Source of the DNA: Catonia carolina | Lineage: Eukaryota; Arthropoda; Insecta; Hemiptera; Achilidae | DNA length: 64,000 bases | Direction of reading: 5' to 3' | Assembly: GCA_035578175.1 (NCBI GenBank) | Contig: JAQMRL010000007.1 | Location: 50,807,227 to 50,871,226 of the forward strand | Shown: positions 34,079 through 45,817 of the stretch, piece by piece | Position numbering within the stretch: position 1 is the first letter of the stretch | Layout: each line of letters starts with the position of its first letter | Notes under the pieces: generated by a model | What the model saw: only the letters and a program-made list of their open reading frames with translations | Told to the model about the DNA's origin: nothing | Databases searched by the model: none | Program-made: the position numbers and the translations under genes

Positions 34079-34574
34079 TGAACCAAAAGACCTTTTCTGG
34101 TGGAGTTTATGTTAATTAACTGGGTTAACTGTTTACGGGTGTTTTTATTTTTGTGTTTTTTAAAAAAAAATGTTTTAAAAAAAGGTATATGTCTAATAGT
34201 TGGACACACCCCCTTAGTTGACAATTTTAATGTTTTCTTATTCTTTTTTGTGTGCTGAATCTGAATCTCTGTAATTATTTTTGAGGGCAAACCACTGTGA
34301 AATTATTTATAAGCCCTTTTATATCATCTACCTTTATGACCTCACTTTCTCGCAACGTTGTTATTTACTCCGTTATTTTTAAATTTATGTGTATATTTTA
34401 TGAAGCTCCTTTATTGTACTAATTTATATTTTGGGTTTTTTGTTTTCGTAATAATATTTTAATAGATTTCCGCATGTTTTAACCAATAACAATCTTAATA
34501 ATTTTTGACCACCATGTTCAATAAATATTGTGACGTAACCTATAACAACGGTAAATAAAATAGCAATAAATTAA

Positions 34575-34850
34575 AAATAATAAACTAAATAATGAAATGT
34601 TGGAATTACTTACGTTACGTAGTTAACTTTCAATAATGTACTAGTTTCAATCTCGAAAAATTAACAACAAAATTTTTAAATATATATACTATTTAGAAAA
34701 TATATTTTTAAATTGTATATTAATTAAAAAATTTGGTATTTTATTATATAATAAAAAATGTTATATAAAAAAATAATAAATTAAATAATGAAATGTTGGC
34801 ATTACTTACGTTATGTAGTTAACTTACAATGAAGTTTCAATCTCAAATTC
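34575..34850 (+). repeat. direct duplication, ~195-bp spacing
   Basis: A ~80-bp sequence, 'taaataatgaaatgttggaa' through 'acttacgtta.gtagttaact' to 'agtttcaatctc', occurs at about 34577-34660 and again at 34772-34850. It sits 300 bp from the Penelope fragment, but no direct link is shown. 34850-35940 shows no gene. Confidence 0.7.
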
Positions 34851-35939
34851 ATGGTTCAACTAGTTCACTTTATTTTGTTATGTTTTCGTGAAAGAAAAAA
34901 TTTACATCATTTTTGGAAATTTTGAAGTTTTTCTTTTTCTGAGTATGTTGTAGGATAGAGTAAGAGTCACGGACTTTGTAATTTTCCACGCGTATTCAAA
35001 AAAGTCATTAATTGTGGCAACTGTAATAAACCGTGTCAGTTAGAAAAAAAGAACCTTACCTTTCATTGCTGGCGCTCTTCGAAAAAACCAAAGAAAGCAA
35101 CCCGAAGGTGTAATTTTAAGATATCGGCTATTAGACATTTACCAGAAAAATTAAACAAAATATATTCAGTTTGAATACGAAACATGCTTAACATACCCAA
35201 AGCAGTCTATTAGATTCCTTCATGCTAGTTTATTTACTAAAGTAGATACCCTTATCTTGCTATTATTAATACAATCAATATTTCATAATTAATAATTTTA
35301 TTTGTTATTAAAGCTGCAACGGAAAAATGAGTTTTTTCCTATAATTTGTGAACCAAATGTGGTGATATCTTGATAAAAATTGGACTGAACCCATATCGGG
35401 TCGAGGCATCATGGTGTCTGATTAAAAGAGTTGATTTCACTCCATATTTTTGTATTTTTTTACGGAGTGAAAATTTGGAGGAGTCGCAGTTATCTGAAAA
35501 GCCCCAATGTTATTGACCATTTGTCAATAACATGTCCGATGGATCGACAAAGTAGTGACGACAAAAGCCCCCATTGATTGATTTTCTCCACGAGCATCGT
35601 TTTTTTACAGCAGGCCTCCAAAAACGCCTATTTTTAATTATTATTATAAAAAATTACCAGAAAAATCTATCAGAGCTACAGATATGATCTTTTTCGCAAG
35701 CAATCTTCAGTATTCAGTGTTTATAGGAAATTTATAAATAATAATTTATTCATAATTATGAATTGTGTCTATAGGAAAATTATTATCAGTTTGAGTATGA
35801 ATGGTTATCTTTATTATTTTAAATAAACAGTCATATTTGTTCATAAATGATGCAATGGACTTTTGTTAATGTATATAAATACATAGAAAAATTAGTATAT
35901 TTAGTTTTTTAAAAAGGATTTTCAAGGAACACACTTTTT

Positions 35940-36660
35940 ACACCTACAATGGCCCTGACTGCCCATTTTTTACATTCTGAAGACAGCATTAGCTTTACTC
36001 AAAGATCCCTAAGACGTAACTTTATATTTTAAATGGGTGATTACTTAAGCATAATAAATATTTATAAGTACTGTTATCCCCATAATCTTGTTTAAGCGTT
36101 TTAAGGCGCAACAGTAGGATTTAATTTTATTGAAAACAAGTTCAATATGTCCCTGGATTGTTTGCCATGTAACATTGCTCCTAAATTTTTGTACTTTTTG
36201 TAGTACTTATTGGTACATTTTCATTAATAGAAATGTTCATACTTTGGTTCCTATTTCCTTACGGCCAGTGAAGCACATAGCTACAGTTTTACTCTAATCA
36301 AGAATAAGGTTTTTGTACCTGATCTACAAGCTTACTTAAAGCTTCTTCAGTTTTATTTAAACCTTATTAATAGTTTTCATTCTCATGTGATGTACCGTCG
36401 GCAGATGATATAACACTGAATGGGCAAGAAAGTCAAGGAGAACGTCAGGTTCGTAAAATGATATCCTGTGGGACTCTTCTTTTAATTTTTAGATAATTGG
36501 ATTTGTATTTTCTTTTCACTTGGTTTGGATTGTATGACAATTCCAGAAATTGTTCTCTATTACTCACTGATCAAATCAAGAGCTGCGCCTCTTAATCTAA
36601 TCCCATATATCTGAAGTACGATTGTCAGTAAACCATGTGGGACAAGGTCAAAAGCCTTAC
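35940..36660 (-). pseudogene. Jockey/CR1-type LINE RT fragment
   Basis: The minus strand opens with 'KAFDLVPHGLL' and 'IYGIRLRGAALDLIS' (LINE RT palm 'KAFD.V.H..LL..L...GI'). Further on, across frameshifts, 'YKNLGAML' and 'IELVFNKIKSYCCALKRLNK' match the post-palm 'YKYLGV.....HI..I..K....' region. The DD box is damaged (the frame reads 'SSADGTSHENEN'). Confidence 0.75.
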
Positions 36661-36690
36661 ATCTGTATATATAAATGGGAAAGCTCTCAC

Positions 36691-36725
36691 TGACTGACTG
36701 ACTGACTCACTCACTCACTCACTCA
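36691..36725 (+). repeat. (gact)n/(cact)n microsatellite
   Basis: Tandem gact units pass into cact units. It forms the edge of the tandem repeats that follow. Confidence 0.9.
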
Positions 36726-36759
36726 TCTCTAATTTTCCTACTTGCTGAAAGCTGAAATT

Positions 36760-37300
36760 TTTAGGGAATATCCCTTTTAGGATCAATTGAAAAATTAAAC
36801 ATAAATGATTTCGACATTCTACCATTAAGGGGTTGAAAAGGGTGTTCAACCCTAAAATTGATATTTTCCGTTTACTAAGTTTCAGACGAGTTAAATGGCT
36901 GACTGACTTTCAGTGATGTTATTTATAGTTCAACTAAAAACTTAAAAAATTCCTCCTTAACAATTTCCAAAATGTACCCCTAAAAGGTTGAAAAGGGTCC
37001 AACCCTTAAACCAATATTTTTTATTTACTAAGTTTCAGACGAGTTAGACGGCTAATCTCAGTAGACATATTATGTATAATAACACTAAAAAATACACCGT
37101 AACGATTTAAAAAATTTATCCATAAGGGGTTGAAAATGGTGGTCAATTCTTTAACCAATATGTTTTGTTTATTAAGTTCCGGACAAAGTGACTGAAACTC
37201 AGTGGAGTTGTTACCGATAGTGCACCTAGGAAATTATTCCTTAAGAATTTCCAAAATGTATCCTGAAGGTATTGAAAAGGGTATTCAACCCTTAAATGTT
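36760..37300 (+). repeat. four diverged ~145-bp tandem units
   Basis: Hairpin-like blocks of the form ggttgaaaagggtgttcaaccc recur at about 36828, 36984, 37125 and 37268. Shared 'ttactaagtttcagacgagtta' and 'actgactttcagt' segments separate them. The first two units are the best conserved. The family is not recognised. Confidence 0.75.
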
Positions 37301-37499
37301 TATAAATTTCAAACTAATAGTTATATTATTTTATTTTAATTTTTTCCAAATCAGAAAATCTTACTTTTGAATTATTCGTAACCCTTATTAAAAAATCATT
37401 GAAATAAAAGAAAATTATACCTGGGTGAAACCAGAACAGGTATTTAGTATATTATAAAATAAAGAAATGGAATTTTTGACAGTGACTGTAAAACCTTTA

Positions 37500-37740
37500 T
37501 AGAGTGTCGTTGACGCCTACTCATTCCCATGTCACCTTATTTCTAATGCGGTCCAATCTTAAGACACTGCAGCCATTCTAGGGAAATTCATTACTAAGGC
37601 TTCCAGTCGTTCTTTGCGTTTCTTGTTTATTTGTCAACATTCTGAAGTAATAAGTAAAAATCAGCTCCATCACTACTTTGTACAAGATCTTCTTACTCCT
37701 TATGTTTATAGAAATACCATAATAACTGTAAAGTAAATGT
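37500..37740 (-). pseudogene. LINE C-terminal fragment
   Basis: The minus strand reads 'KKILYKVVMELIFTYYFRML' then, after a frame change, 'LRLDRIRNKVTWE'. This matches the '..DRIRNEVIREKMGV' region common in insect LINE ORF2 tails. It is short and broken. 37740-38690 is AT-rich with no gene. Confidence 0.55.
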
Positions 37741-38775
37741 CTTTACTGAATACACAAAGAATTCACAACTGCAGGTTTTAATTAATTTTATAGTTGTAAA
37801 AAATTGCATGATTGTTATGAAGTTCTTTTGGAGTAGTGCTTAGAGATTTTTATTATTTATATTTATGTAGATTTAATAATTTTGTGTAGTTATTTTTACT
37901 CGTATTATCATTATATTTATTTGACGCATGGATTTTTGATTAGTGAGTTTTGGACTAGTGTTTGTAGAGTGAATTGAAATTTTGTAATTAGGTAGAATCA
38001 TAGTTTCAAATAAAACCAGTCTAAAATAAAATATTGCAATTTTTAATTCAATTTCAGAAATTATCAATTTGGGGAGATAACGTCTTTTAGTATTAAGTTA
38101 ATTGTAAAAAATAACAGATTATTTTTTGTAAAATTAGTTATAACTTCAAAATATTTATATACTTTGCAGGTTTTGTTAAAAAAACCCATTTATTCTTCTC
38201 GATTTTGTGATGTTACTTTATCTTTGAATCTTAATTATCATAGATTTATTTCATTTTATTGACATACTGTTGTAAAGTTAGTGAAGTTTTCAGTGGAATA
38301 GACTGACAAATATCTCTCGGAAGAAACTAGTTCTTACATTGTGTTGTTGAACATTGCTAGTAAAAGTATATTTAGCATAACATATAAAGCTGTAGGGATT
38401 TTGGTTTCGTTTGTTATATTGATACCTATTTAAAAATTAAATAATAATTTTCTTCACTTCATGTGTTTATTGTGCGAAATTTCTCATTGACTGACTCTCA
38501 TAACTAAATCTCCACAACCACATAGCTTAGGAAGTTCAGATTTTGTATGTCAGTTCCATTTGTGTACTTGGTACTGATTAAGGAACAATTAAAAATCAGT
38601 ATTTCAAAATTACAGCTTTAATTTTGTCTTTTTTTAGACCCAATATGTTAATGAAATAAAAATGACTGACTAAACCAATGAGATGCCAATCAAGATAGGC
38701 GTATGCCAAGGATTTTTGATGTCCCCTAAGGTTCTTATAAATGCCCTAGAAGATATTTTCAAAATACTGAGATGG

Positions 38776-39065
38776 GAGCAGTAGAGTATTCATTTTGATT
38801 GAGCCTGTTTGATCATTGAGATAAACTGTCAACATTGTATTTGTATTGGTGGCCGAATATGAAGAGACAGGCTGTGCTGCCACAACTCAACACAAAAACA
38901 GTGGAAACGAGGTTACCTATGAGCAGCAGAGTATTCATTTTGATTGAGCCTGCTTGATCATTGAGATAAACTGTCAACATTGTATTTGTATTGGTGGCCG
39001 AATATGAAGAGACAGGCTGTGCTGCCACAACTCAACACAAAAACAGTGGAAACGAGGTTACCTAT
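38776..39065 (+). repeat. recent 145-bp tandem duplication
   Basis: Two head-to-tail copies (38776-38920 and 38921-39065) differ at only two positions (gtag/gcag and gtttg/gcttg). The unit starts 'gagcagtagagtattcattt' and ends 'gaaacgaggttacctat'. It lies inside an older LINE fragment. Confidence 0.97.
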
Positions 39066-39277
39066 TAATAAAGATAAATCCAAGCCGTGATAAATACCTA
39101 AGTTCTGCTATTCAAGATCAACAAATGAGGACTATATTGAGTATCAAAATATATTTACTAGGGACAACTTGTACAGTCAATTAAGGGAAATCAAACAACT
39201 GAGACTGTCTGAGGGATGAAGCTGGGATGGGCTGCATTCGGTAAACCAAGCTATTTTTAGAAAAGTAAAAATATACC

Positions 39278-39520
39278 CTAACCGTATATCTAGGACACGT
39301 AATGTGAAACCAAAGTATCAACTCCTACAACTATATTAGAAGGAAAGATTGAGGGTAGGAGGGGAATTGGAAGGAAGAAATTGTTTTGGCTTCATAGCAT
39401 CAAGCAATGAACTGGACTGAGAACAGTGGGAGACCTTATATACATGGCAAGGAACAGAGTGGAGATGATGGAAGTGATCACAAAGATCCACTAGTAGATA
39501 AGCATTGGAAGAAGAAGAAG
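39278..39520 (+). mobile_element. 5'-truncated LINE nested in another LINE
   Basis: The 243-bp insertion reads 'YLGHVM', then 'ILEGKIEGRRGIGRKKLFWL', 'HSIKQ*TGLRTVGDLIYMAR' and 'NRVEMMEVITKIH', a LINE C-terminus of the 3833-4440 type. It ends in a gaagaagaag tract. The 11-bp duplications aaaaatatacc (39267-39277) and aaaaacatacc (39521-39531) differ at one base. The host LINE reading resumes after it. Confidence 0.85.
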
Positions 39521-40249
39521 AAAAACATACCATCTAAGAGCAAAAGTATTATGTGAATGTATCTTGGCAGTGGTTACCTATGGAGCATCGAATCCTCACT
39601 TACAGACCGTGTAACAAACACTTGGGTCAGATACAAAACGGGGATAATAGATATAGAAAACAAGTAAAAAAGTTGAAATTAAGATTTGCAGGACATGTCA
39701 GTTGACTTATAGACAATAACAGATGAAACGCTAGAATAGAAGAGTGGTGCCCATGGTCGGGTAAAAAGAAAGGAGGGTAGATCGCGCTAACATAAAATAT
39801 ACTGCGGGTCTAACTTGGAAGAGAATAGCAGCAGGCTTGGAAAAATGGTGACTACTAGAGGATGCTTATACCCACAAAGAGGTAGAAGAAAGTAAAAGAT
39901 GTTCGTAAAAATAATTATTCAAAAAACTAATTATGTAACTTTTGTAATTAATGTTTTTTTTCATCCGACGACACAGTTTAGAAATAATTTATGATTTTCT
40001 GCAAAAACTGCGTTAAAATCAGTTCTTTAGATATCATAGCTTTAATCTAGTATTTAGTCCACAAACGCATATAAAAAGGTAAAAATTCTTAAACTTCTTT
40101 TTTATTTTATGTTAAAATTAAGATGGTACCACGATTTTTTCCCCAAACTTTTTATGTCTGACCGACACGCTTAGTTTAGCAGAAATTAGTCTCGTTCTTT
40201 TAAAACTTATCCAAAATTAGTTCATTAGGTCTTCCTGCTCCCTCAACGA

Positions 40250-41150
40250 TGTCAGCCTTAACCTCCAACACCAATCCGTTCCAACGCCCACTACCCCTTG
40301 CTATACACACGTAGCCTCTCACCCCCATATTTCCAAGTCTTTAGATACGGCATCAAAGAGTCTAATTCTAGGTAAACCCCTTTTTTGGTTCCATAAATCT
40401 GAGCCTTCATTACCTTCTTTGCCATACACTATTCGTACATTCTCTCCAAGTGACTTAACCATCTTATTTGCTGAGACTTGATGAATTTCACAACATCCTC
40501 CTGTTCTAATAGCCTACCTCGTCTATTTCTCGTTTATGCCTGATTCTCCTTGTATCATTCGCCTTAACCGGTTCATACACACCCCACACAATTTTCCTTG
40601 TTCATAGTGGTTCCTGTGCACGTTTTGCGATCAAAAATGTTTCACCTCCATATTGACCATCAGCCTGATTACAGTTTTATATATTTTCATGTTTGTACTG
40701 TGACTTATCAGCTTGCTTGTTATTATCTGTGATGTTTCCCAAGTACCGAAACTTGTCAACTCCTTCACATGAAATTCCATCCGTGAGTAGGCTTTGTAGG
40801 TTTCTACGTGTTTCTGATACTAATGTATTATATTTATTACTATATGTGTATCAGAAAATTTTTGGTTCACGTCTTCATGAGCTTCAATCGCACATTTTCT
40901 GTTGCCATTATCACAATATCAGCATATGCACAATTCTGGCTCATTTTATTTATATAGTTCCTCGCATCTTTACATCCTTGATGATGTACATTGTAATGTT
41001 GTGGTGGTTGACAATCTATCAGCCCTTTTTTAATGCCTCCATCAAATATAAATGATTCACTCAACATGCTATCGTACCTGACCCTAGCTTTTGTACATCT
41101 CATGACCATCTTTTTCAATCTTATACAGGTATGTTTCAAAAGCATTCACC
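40250..41150 (-). pseudogene. LINE ORF2 fragment with RT palm relic
   Basis: The minus strand reads 'QNCAYADIVIMATENVRLKL' (the YADD box with one D lost), then 'LVSETRRNLQSLLTDGISCE', 'KFRYLGNIT' and 'NIYKTVIRLMVNMEV'. A degraded tail follows down to about 40250. This is the usual palm-to-C-terminal order. An antisense frame at 40693-41055 is a shadow. 41150-41940 has no gene I can recognise. Confidence 0.75.
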
Positions 41151-41940
41151 ATATCATAATTTAGATACAAATTAGTCTTGGATTGGAACAAGATTTTTCA
41201 TTCTTAGTACTGGTTAGATTCAGTTCCTATAATAGACAGCTGAACTGTAGTCATGTGGGATGACAGTAAATCTGTTCCTACTCTACTGCTCATCATTCCC
41301 CTCCTGCCAACTCACAGCATGTGATTGTTTGTACGTTAATATGTCTACTGGTTAATTACTTATAATGCAAGATTTCTAGAAATATTACTTAACTAGTTTT
41401 TTGTATCTTTCTTTTCCATTATTTTTCATATGATGAAATGATGATTCATTGATTTATCCATTACTAGAAAATAAATAGTAATCAAATTCAATCTATTTTG
41501 TCGATTTAGAAAATCATTTTAACATTTTGTGACATGCAAATTATGTAGTGAAATTTTTTTTAATTTTCTCACGATACTACCATCTTATTTTTGACTTTGA
41601 GGTGAACAAAGTTCTTCCCTAATTTAATTTTTAGAGCCTCTCAAAAAAAGGTGCAACACGTGTAAAACAATTTTTTTTTTGATATCTCGTATTCAAACTT
41701 TTTTCATTATAAATAGAAAATTAAGAGTAATGCACACTTTTAATTAATCATACTATAAAGAGCAGACTTAACTCCTCTCGCTCAATATATTGTAAATTAA
41801 ATAAAGACCAAAATTAAGCATTTATGAGTTTAAAGTAGTACATGAATAATGAAACAAACGGTTTTGTAATTTTGTGGAAAAGTAAACACCGTAAACTACC
41901 ATGGACATAACATGGTGTACAAATCCAGCGCGCATCTATA

Positions 41941-42890
41941 GGGTGATTCAAAAAGAGCGCCGGTTTTGATATATCAAATTAAGAGATTTATTTTATTGAA
42001 AAACTGAAAAGAAATACATCAACAAGTTCATCTTACCTTCCGATTTCATGTATGAAAAATGATGTCATGGATGTGTCCTCCTCTACTGCGCTGGCACGCA
42101 TCAACTCTGTCCATGAAATTGGATATTACTGCACGACAAGTTTCGACTTCCATTTGCCCGATAACCCGTCGAATTTCCTCCTTCAAGTCATTGATGTTTC
42201 GGGGTTTATTGGCATACACTAATGACTTAAGATGACCCCAAAGATGAAAGTCACAAGGCGTCAAGTCACACGACCTTGGTGGCCATTGATGGTCGGAATT
42301 ACGAGAAATGATGCGATCTTGGAACCGTTCACGGAGCAACAACATTGTTTCTCGTACAGCAACTGAATTTTATACGGGTGATATTGGAGATCGTACCGAA
42401 GAATTCTCCGTACAGAAGAACATCGTAAACCCAATTGTTGAGAACGGCGACGTATTGATTTTGCTGGGCTAACAGCCACACTGTCACGAACCAACGCAAC
42501 GTTCTGCTCAGTTCGGCCAGAACGACGACGTCCAGAACTTTTAAGGTCGACTGTTGAACCCATCTCAAAAAACTTTTTCATGAGCCTGCGAACTGTTGAT
42601 TCATTCGGTGCTTCATTACGTCCTAGAGTACCGCGAAGTCGCCTGACAGTAGCCGCATAACTCTCTCCACTCTGGTAAAATGTTTTGACGATTAACACTC
42701 GTTGTGCAATAGTAAACTTCTCCATGGTTAGACACAGACTGCGAGAGTACTACACTGCGAACAAGAGAAACTACAACTGAATCGTCAATCGGAATGTTCT
42801 CCGAAATAGAAATGAGGTCTAACAATGTTGCCAACCGATAAACAAAAATTTACCAGCCGTTTAAAAACCGGCGCTCTTTTTGAATCACCC
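41941..42890 (-). mobile_element. DUF4817-type DNA transposon, internally deleted, perfect 27-bp TIRs
   Basis: 41941-41967 and 42864-42890 are perfect 27-bp inverted repeats starting 'gggtgattcaaaaagagcgc'. The flanks are ...ctata and gttac..., so a TA target duplication is not clean. The 950-bp element holds the two ends of a transposase gene with its middle removed. TIRs kept identical despite the defective gene point to recent mobilisation by a full-length relative. Confidence 0.93.
42046..42725 (-). pseudogene. DUF4817-type transposase, catalytic middle deleted
   Basis: The N-terminal frame (from MEKFTIAQ at 42725) has two helix-turn-helix units: 'AQRVLIVKTFYQSGESYAAT' and 'SIRRRSQQLGLRCSSVRRIL', separated by 'STVRRLMKKF'. 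It reaches 'HPYKIQLLYE'. After a junction near 42340 another frame continues 'LRERFQDRIIS', 'WPPRSCDLTPCDFHLWGHLK' and 'SRGGHIHDIIF' to a stop at 42046. The region holding the first two catalytic Asp residues is absent. The third site is the DLTP.DF block. Confidence 0.93.
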
Positions 42891-43792
42891 GTTACTTTTG
42901 GTGTCATTCATGCACACATTGATGACATTATACTCCCACCACTGTCATGCGTAGATACTAGTTCAAAAAGTAAGAGTGGGGATGGCAAGAGTTATAAGCC
43001 AATAGATTTCCAAATTTTATTATTCATTCTATTCAGTACTCAATACGAGTACTGAACGTTAGCTGATCCGAAATAACTAATATTTTTTGTACTACCTGTT
43101 ACCAACACGGAAATACAAAATAAGCGAAGGATTATTATTCCCGCTACACTCGGTTGAATCGGAAATAGTGACGAGTCATAGGAGATACTTTGGACTACAT
43201 ATTAATATTAGAAACAGATTTGCTACTGCTATGCCAGTTCCTACTGTGGTCATTGTATCCTATTCTTATACACGATCAATTATTCTGTTCACTCTCACTC
43301 TCACTCGGCGTGCAGTTAGCATATAAGCCTACTAAACAATAGTAGTTGTTACATAAATAACTCCGTTTGCTACTTCCAGTTGACTGATTTTCATGATAAG
43401 TTCATGTCAGGTCTCCTCATGGTACCTAACTTAAGTGCCAAGTTTCAACTTTGTGTGATATTCCGTTCTCGAGATATTTTCTTTTCACACCAATCGGTAT
43501 AAATGAATCGGTGATTGCAAAAACCCCATAAGTAGTTTTTTTGCGATTTGTGATAAAGTAAAAAAAATTGTTTCTAAACGAAACTGTTGGTTTTACTTAA
43601 AACCTGATTTATTCATGTTACTAGGGAGCCAAACCTGGCTTTGCCTGGGTTGTAATTTATTTTTATTCATTACATCAACCAATTCGTAGGAAAATGTGAG
43701 CTTGAACTTATAGTAGTTTTACAATCAACGTTTGTTTTTTAATGTAAAGGTGAAATATGATGAGTTAAATTGAAGATATATGACCTTTCTTT

Positions 43793-44420
43793 TCAAAACT
43801 TGTTTAATTTCTTAATATTTTTTACTACAGTAATGATTTTTATGCTAAATAGGATTGATTTTGTATAAAATTGTATTGATTTAGCAATCCAGTCAGCGAT
43901 CTCATCTTCTCGCTCTTCTAGTGTATCTTCTCCATTGATTGGCCAGTCATAAATTTCAAGATAGTAATCTTTTACATTGTCTGATGTATTATATTGTATC
44001 AGCTTTTTTAAGTCAATCATCTTCTTAAAATTTTTTGGCACTTTGTCGCGGTATGCTAATTTTTGAGGAAATGTAAAGGTTTCAGAAAGACTACATTTTG
44101 ATATTTTGATATTGAAGAATTTAGTTTGCACACCATCAATAAACTCTTTACATTGTACTTTCCCCACAAATGATGCGTGGTGTTTAAACTCAGAATAGTT
44201 TGATATTTGAAATTCTATTTCTTGTCTTTTCTTTACATTTCTGCCATAAGAACAATATTTTCATATGTTACAAAAAAAATCATTTCATCCTTCACCATCT
44301 GCATTAGCAGTAATTGCAGAACAGTCGGACGTTAAACAAAAAAAAAAAAAAATAAGAACAATAAGATAAGCAGGAACGTTTGTTCAATTTTGGCCACCAG
44401 TTTTGAAGTCTATAATTCAT
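43793..44420 (-). pseudogene. orphan reading frame of 173 residues, interrupted by SINE-A
   Basis: The frame starts at ATG 44420 (MNYRLQNWWPKLNKRSCLSY), is split by SINE-A plus its 12-bp duplication (44258-44363), and resumes 'YGRNVKKRQEIEFQISNYSE'. It runs through 'LAYRDKVPKNFKKMIDLKKL' and 'EIYDWPINGEDTLEERED' to the stop at 43793. Removing the 106-bp insertion keeps the frame (522 nt). The product would be Lys-rich with an acidic patch and no signal peptide. I do not recognise the family. The long open frame in AT-rich DNA suggests it was once coding, either as the element's own gene or as captured sequence. Confidence 0.5.
44258..44351 (+). mobile_element. SINE-A copy 3, 5'-truncated
   Basis: A 94-bp insertion 'tttcatatgttac'...'catctgcattagcag'...'gacgttaaac' with a poly(A) tail and a perfect 12-bp duplication ataagaacaata at 44246-44257 and 44352-44363. 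It is truncated within a few bases of the same point as copy 1. Confidence 0.95.
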
Positions 44421-45411
44421 TTTGTATAATATAATTTTAAAGTCGATAAATTAGTACTAAACAAAAGTTCAACATAACCTCGAATATAAATGTTTCCAAG
44501 ATCAGCTGTTTTCCAAATGATTGATTGCAAAAGCACCACGTGTTCAGTGACTTGTAGGGTTTTTACAACCACTGTGTTTTTGAAAACCTTGTAACTCTAC
44601 AACAAAATATGAAACATAACGGCTTCTGACATTCAACTACGTATTTTGATCTGTGTAATGTTAAATGGGGAAAAAGTGTATTTGCTAAGAAATGGTGTTT
44701 TTACAATCACCGATTCAAATATGTTTTTGGGTTAAAGGTAGCTGAAAACATAGGCTATATAGTATTTCCTGTTAAAAATCGACTTGAAAACAATACTTTC
44801 CTTCCTTATATATTCATATAGAACAAGAGAAAGTTAAAATGCTAGTAAAGCATAACAAGCTTCGTTCAATAATTATTGTCAACAGAACAATAGTTGCGAT
44901 GTAACTAACTGACTTGGGCAGTGTGCTAGTCTTCTTCACGTGTACTTCCACTACACCAAAGCCCAGCCTACCAGCACCGCGAACTGTGCTACTGCACATT
45001 CATATGCTATGCAAATTTAAATTTTACACTATATACCTGCTTCAGAGTATCAGTTTCCATTAACGAAATAATACTGCAGTTCTATCCTTGTAACTACTAC
45101 AGTAGTTAATTAGCTTATCTATTTAAGTTAGAAAATTAGAATTTGTAACAAAAATTATATTTACTTTGTATGAATTACGGGAACAGTCATATTATCAGAA
45201 TTCTGTTTGATAGTAACCAGTCACCATCATTTGTTTATTTATAATCTGATTTTAATTCCTTTAAAGTACAATAACATTACATTTTAAATCATGCGTAACG
45301 TAATTTATGTTCCTTAATTTTTTAGAGTACGTTTTGTTTTTATTTCAATTTTTTTTTTATTTTGGTTTGTTCTGTTTTTGGTTTATTTTATGTTCTCTTT
45401 TCTTCGCTTAG

Positions 45412-45506
45412 GTAATTGAATGCTACCAGAGTGGTGCCATCAATACAACGCAATCCCCTGTTTCTACCGTTATCATTCCGCCCGTAGAATCTGTGGAAGA
45501 TACCAG
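45412..45506 (+). CDS. inaE: 95-nt alternative exon of the DAGL-alpha gene (probable)
   Basis: The acceptor is ttcttcgcttag after a T-rich tract; the donor is ccag|gtaaaa. In frame with the exon ending at 28823 it reads 'VIECYQSGAINTTQSPVSTV' and 'IIPPVESVEDT', plus two bases. Base composition is coding-like and much less AT-rich than the flanks. Its 31 codons + 2 nt leave a phase that does not fit exon 53517-54644: the join gives R, L, stop. Without splicing at its donor, the next codons are R and TAA. It is therefore either a short alternative C-terminal end, a regulated frame-shifting exon, or followed by an exon I missed. Confidence 0.65.
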
Positions 45507-45817
45507 GTAAAATTGGATGAGATCATAAACGCATTGGTTTCATAATTTATAATCGAATATTAAAAGAAAAATTTAATTAAATAAATGGTATTACTTATAG
45601 TTATATTATAAGCTGTGTTTAAAATCAGATTAATGGAATTAACTGATTTAACATGCATGCATGTGTTTTTTAAGCCATGCTTTCTTGGAAATTGAACCGG
45701 GCTGAAATCTGAAAATTCAGCTACGATTTGTGTTTGTTGTATCATTTCTGCCCGTCATAATATTGTTCTGTTAAGTGTTGTTGATTTTTTTAAATTATTT
45801 TACTCTGGTCTTACTAC

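Larger units (their letters stand above)
38690..39890 (+). pseudogene. LINE ORF2 fragment with internal duplication and nested LINE
   Basis: The + strand reads 'IGVCQGFLMSPKVLINALED' and 'IFKILRWE', the 'GVRQGDP.SP.LF..ALED.F' RT block. A 2x145-bp tandem duplication follows (38776-39065), then 'LGWAAFGKPSYF' ('.LAWAAFGKL...'). A nested LINE piece (39278-39520) interrupts it. It resumes 'LCECILAVVTYGAS' and ends with 'KLKLRFAGHVS', 'IEEWCPWSGKKKGG' and 'WKRIAAGLEKW'. Several stops occur. The catalytic FADD box should lie where the duplicated DNA now sits. Confidence 0.8.
43498..44723. mobile_element. candidate unrecognised element bounded by inverted repeats
   Basis: The left end contains 'tgaatcggtgattgcaaaaa' and the right end, reverse-complemented, 'tgaatcggtgattgtaaaaa', within ~30-base inverted repeats (43498-43527 and 44694-44723). 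The 1.2-kb interval holds one reading frame on the minus strand, split by a SINE-A insertion. Target duplications are not clear, and the inverted repeats may be subterminal. Confidence 0.45.

Noticed and set aside
40693..41055. 120-codon + strand frame
   Set aside because: It is antisense to the LINE palm-to-C-terminal region read on the minus strand.
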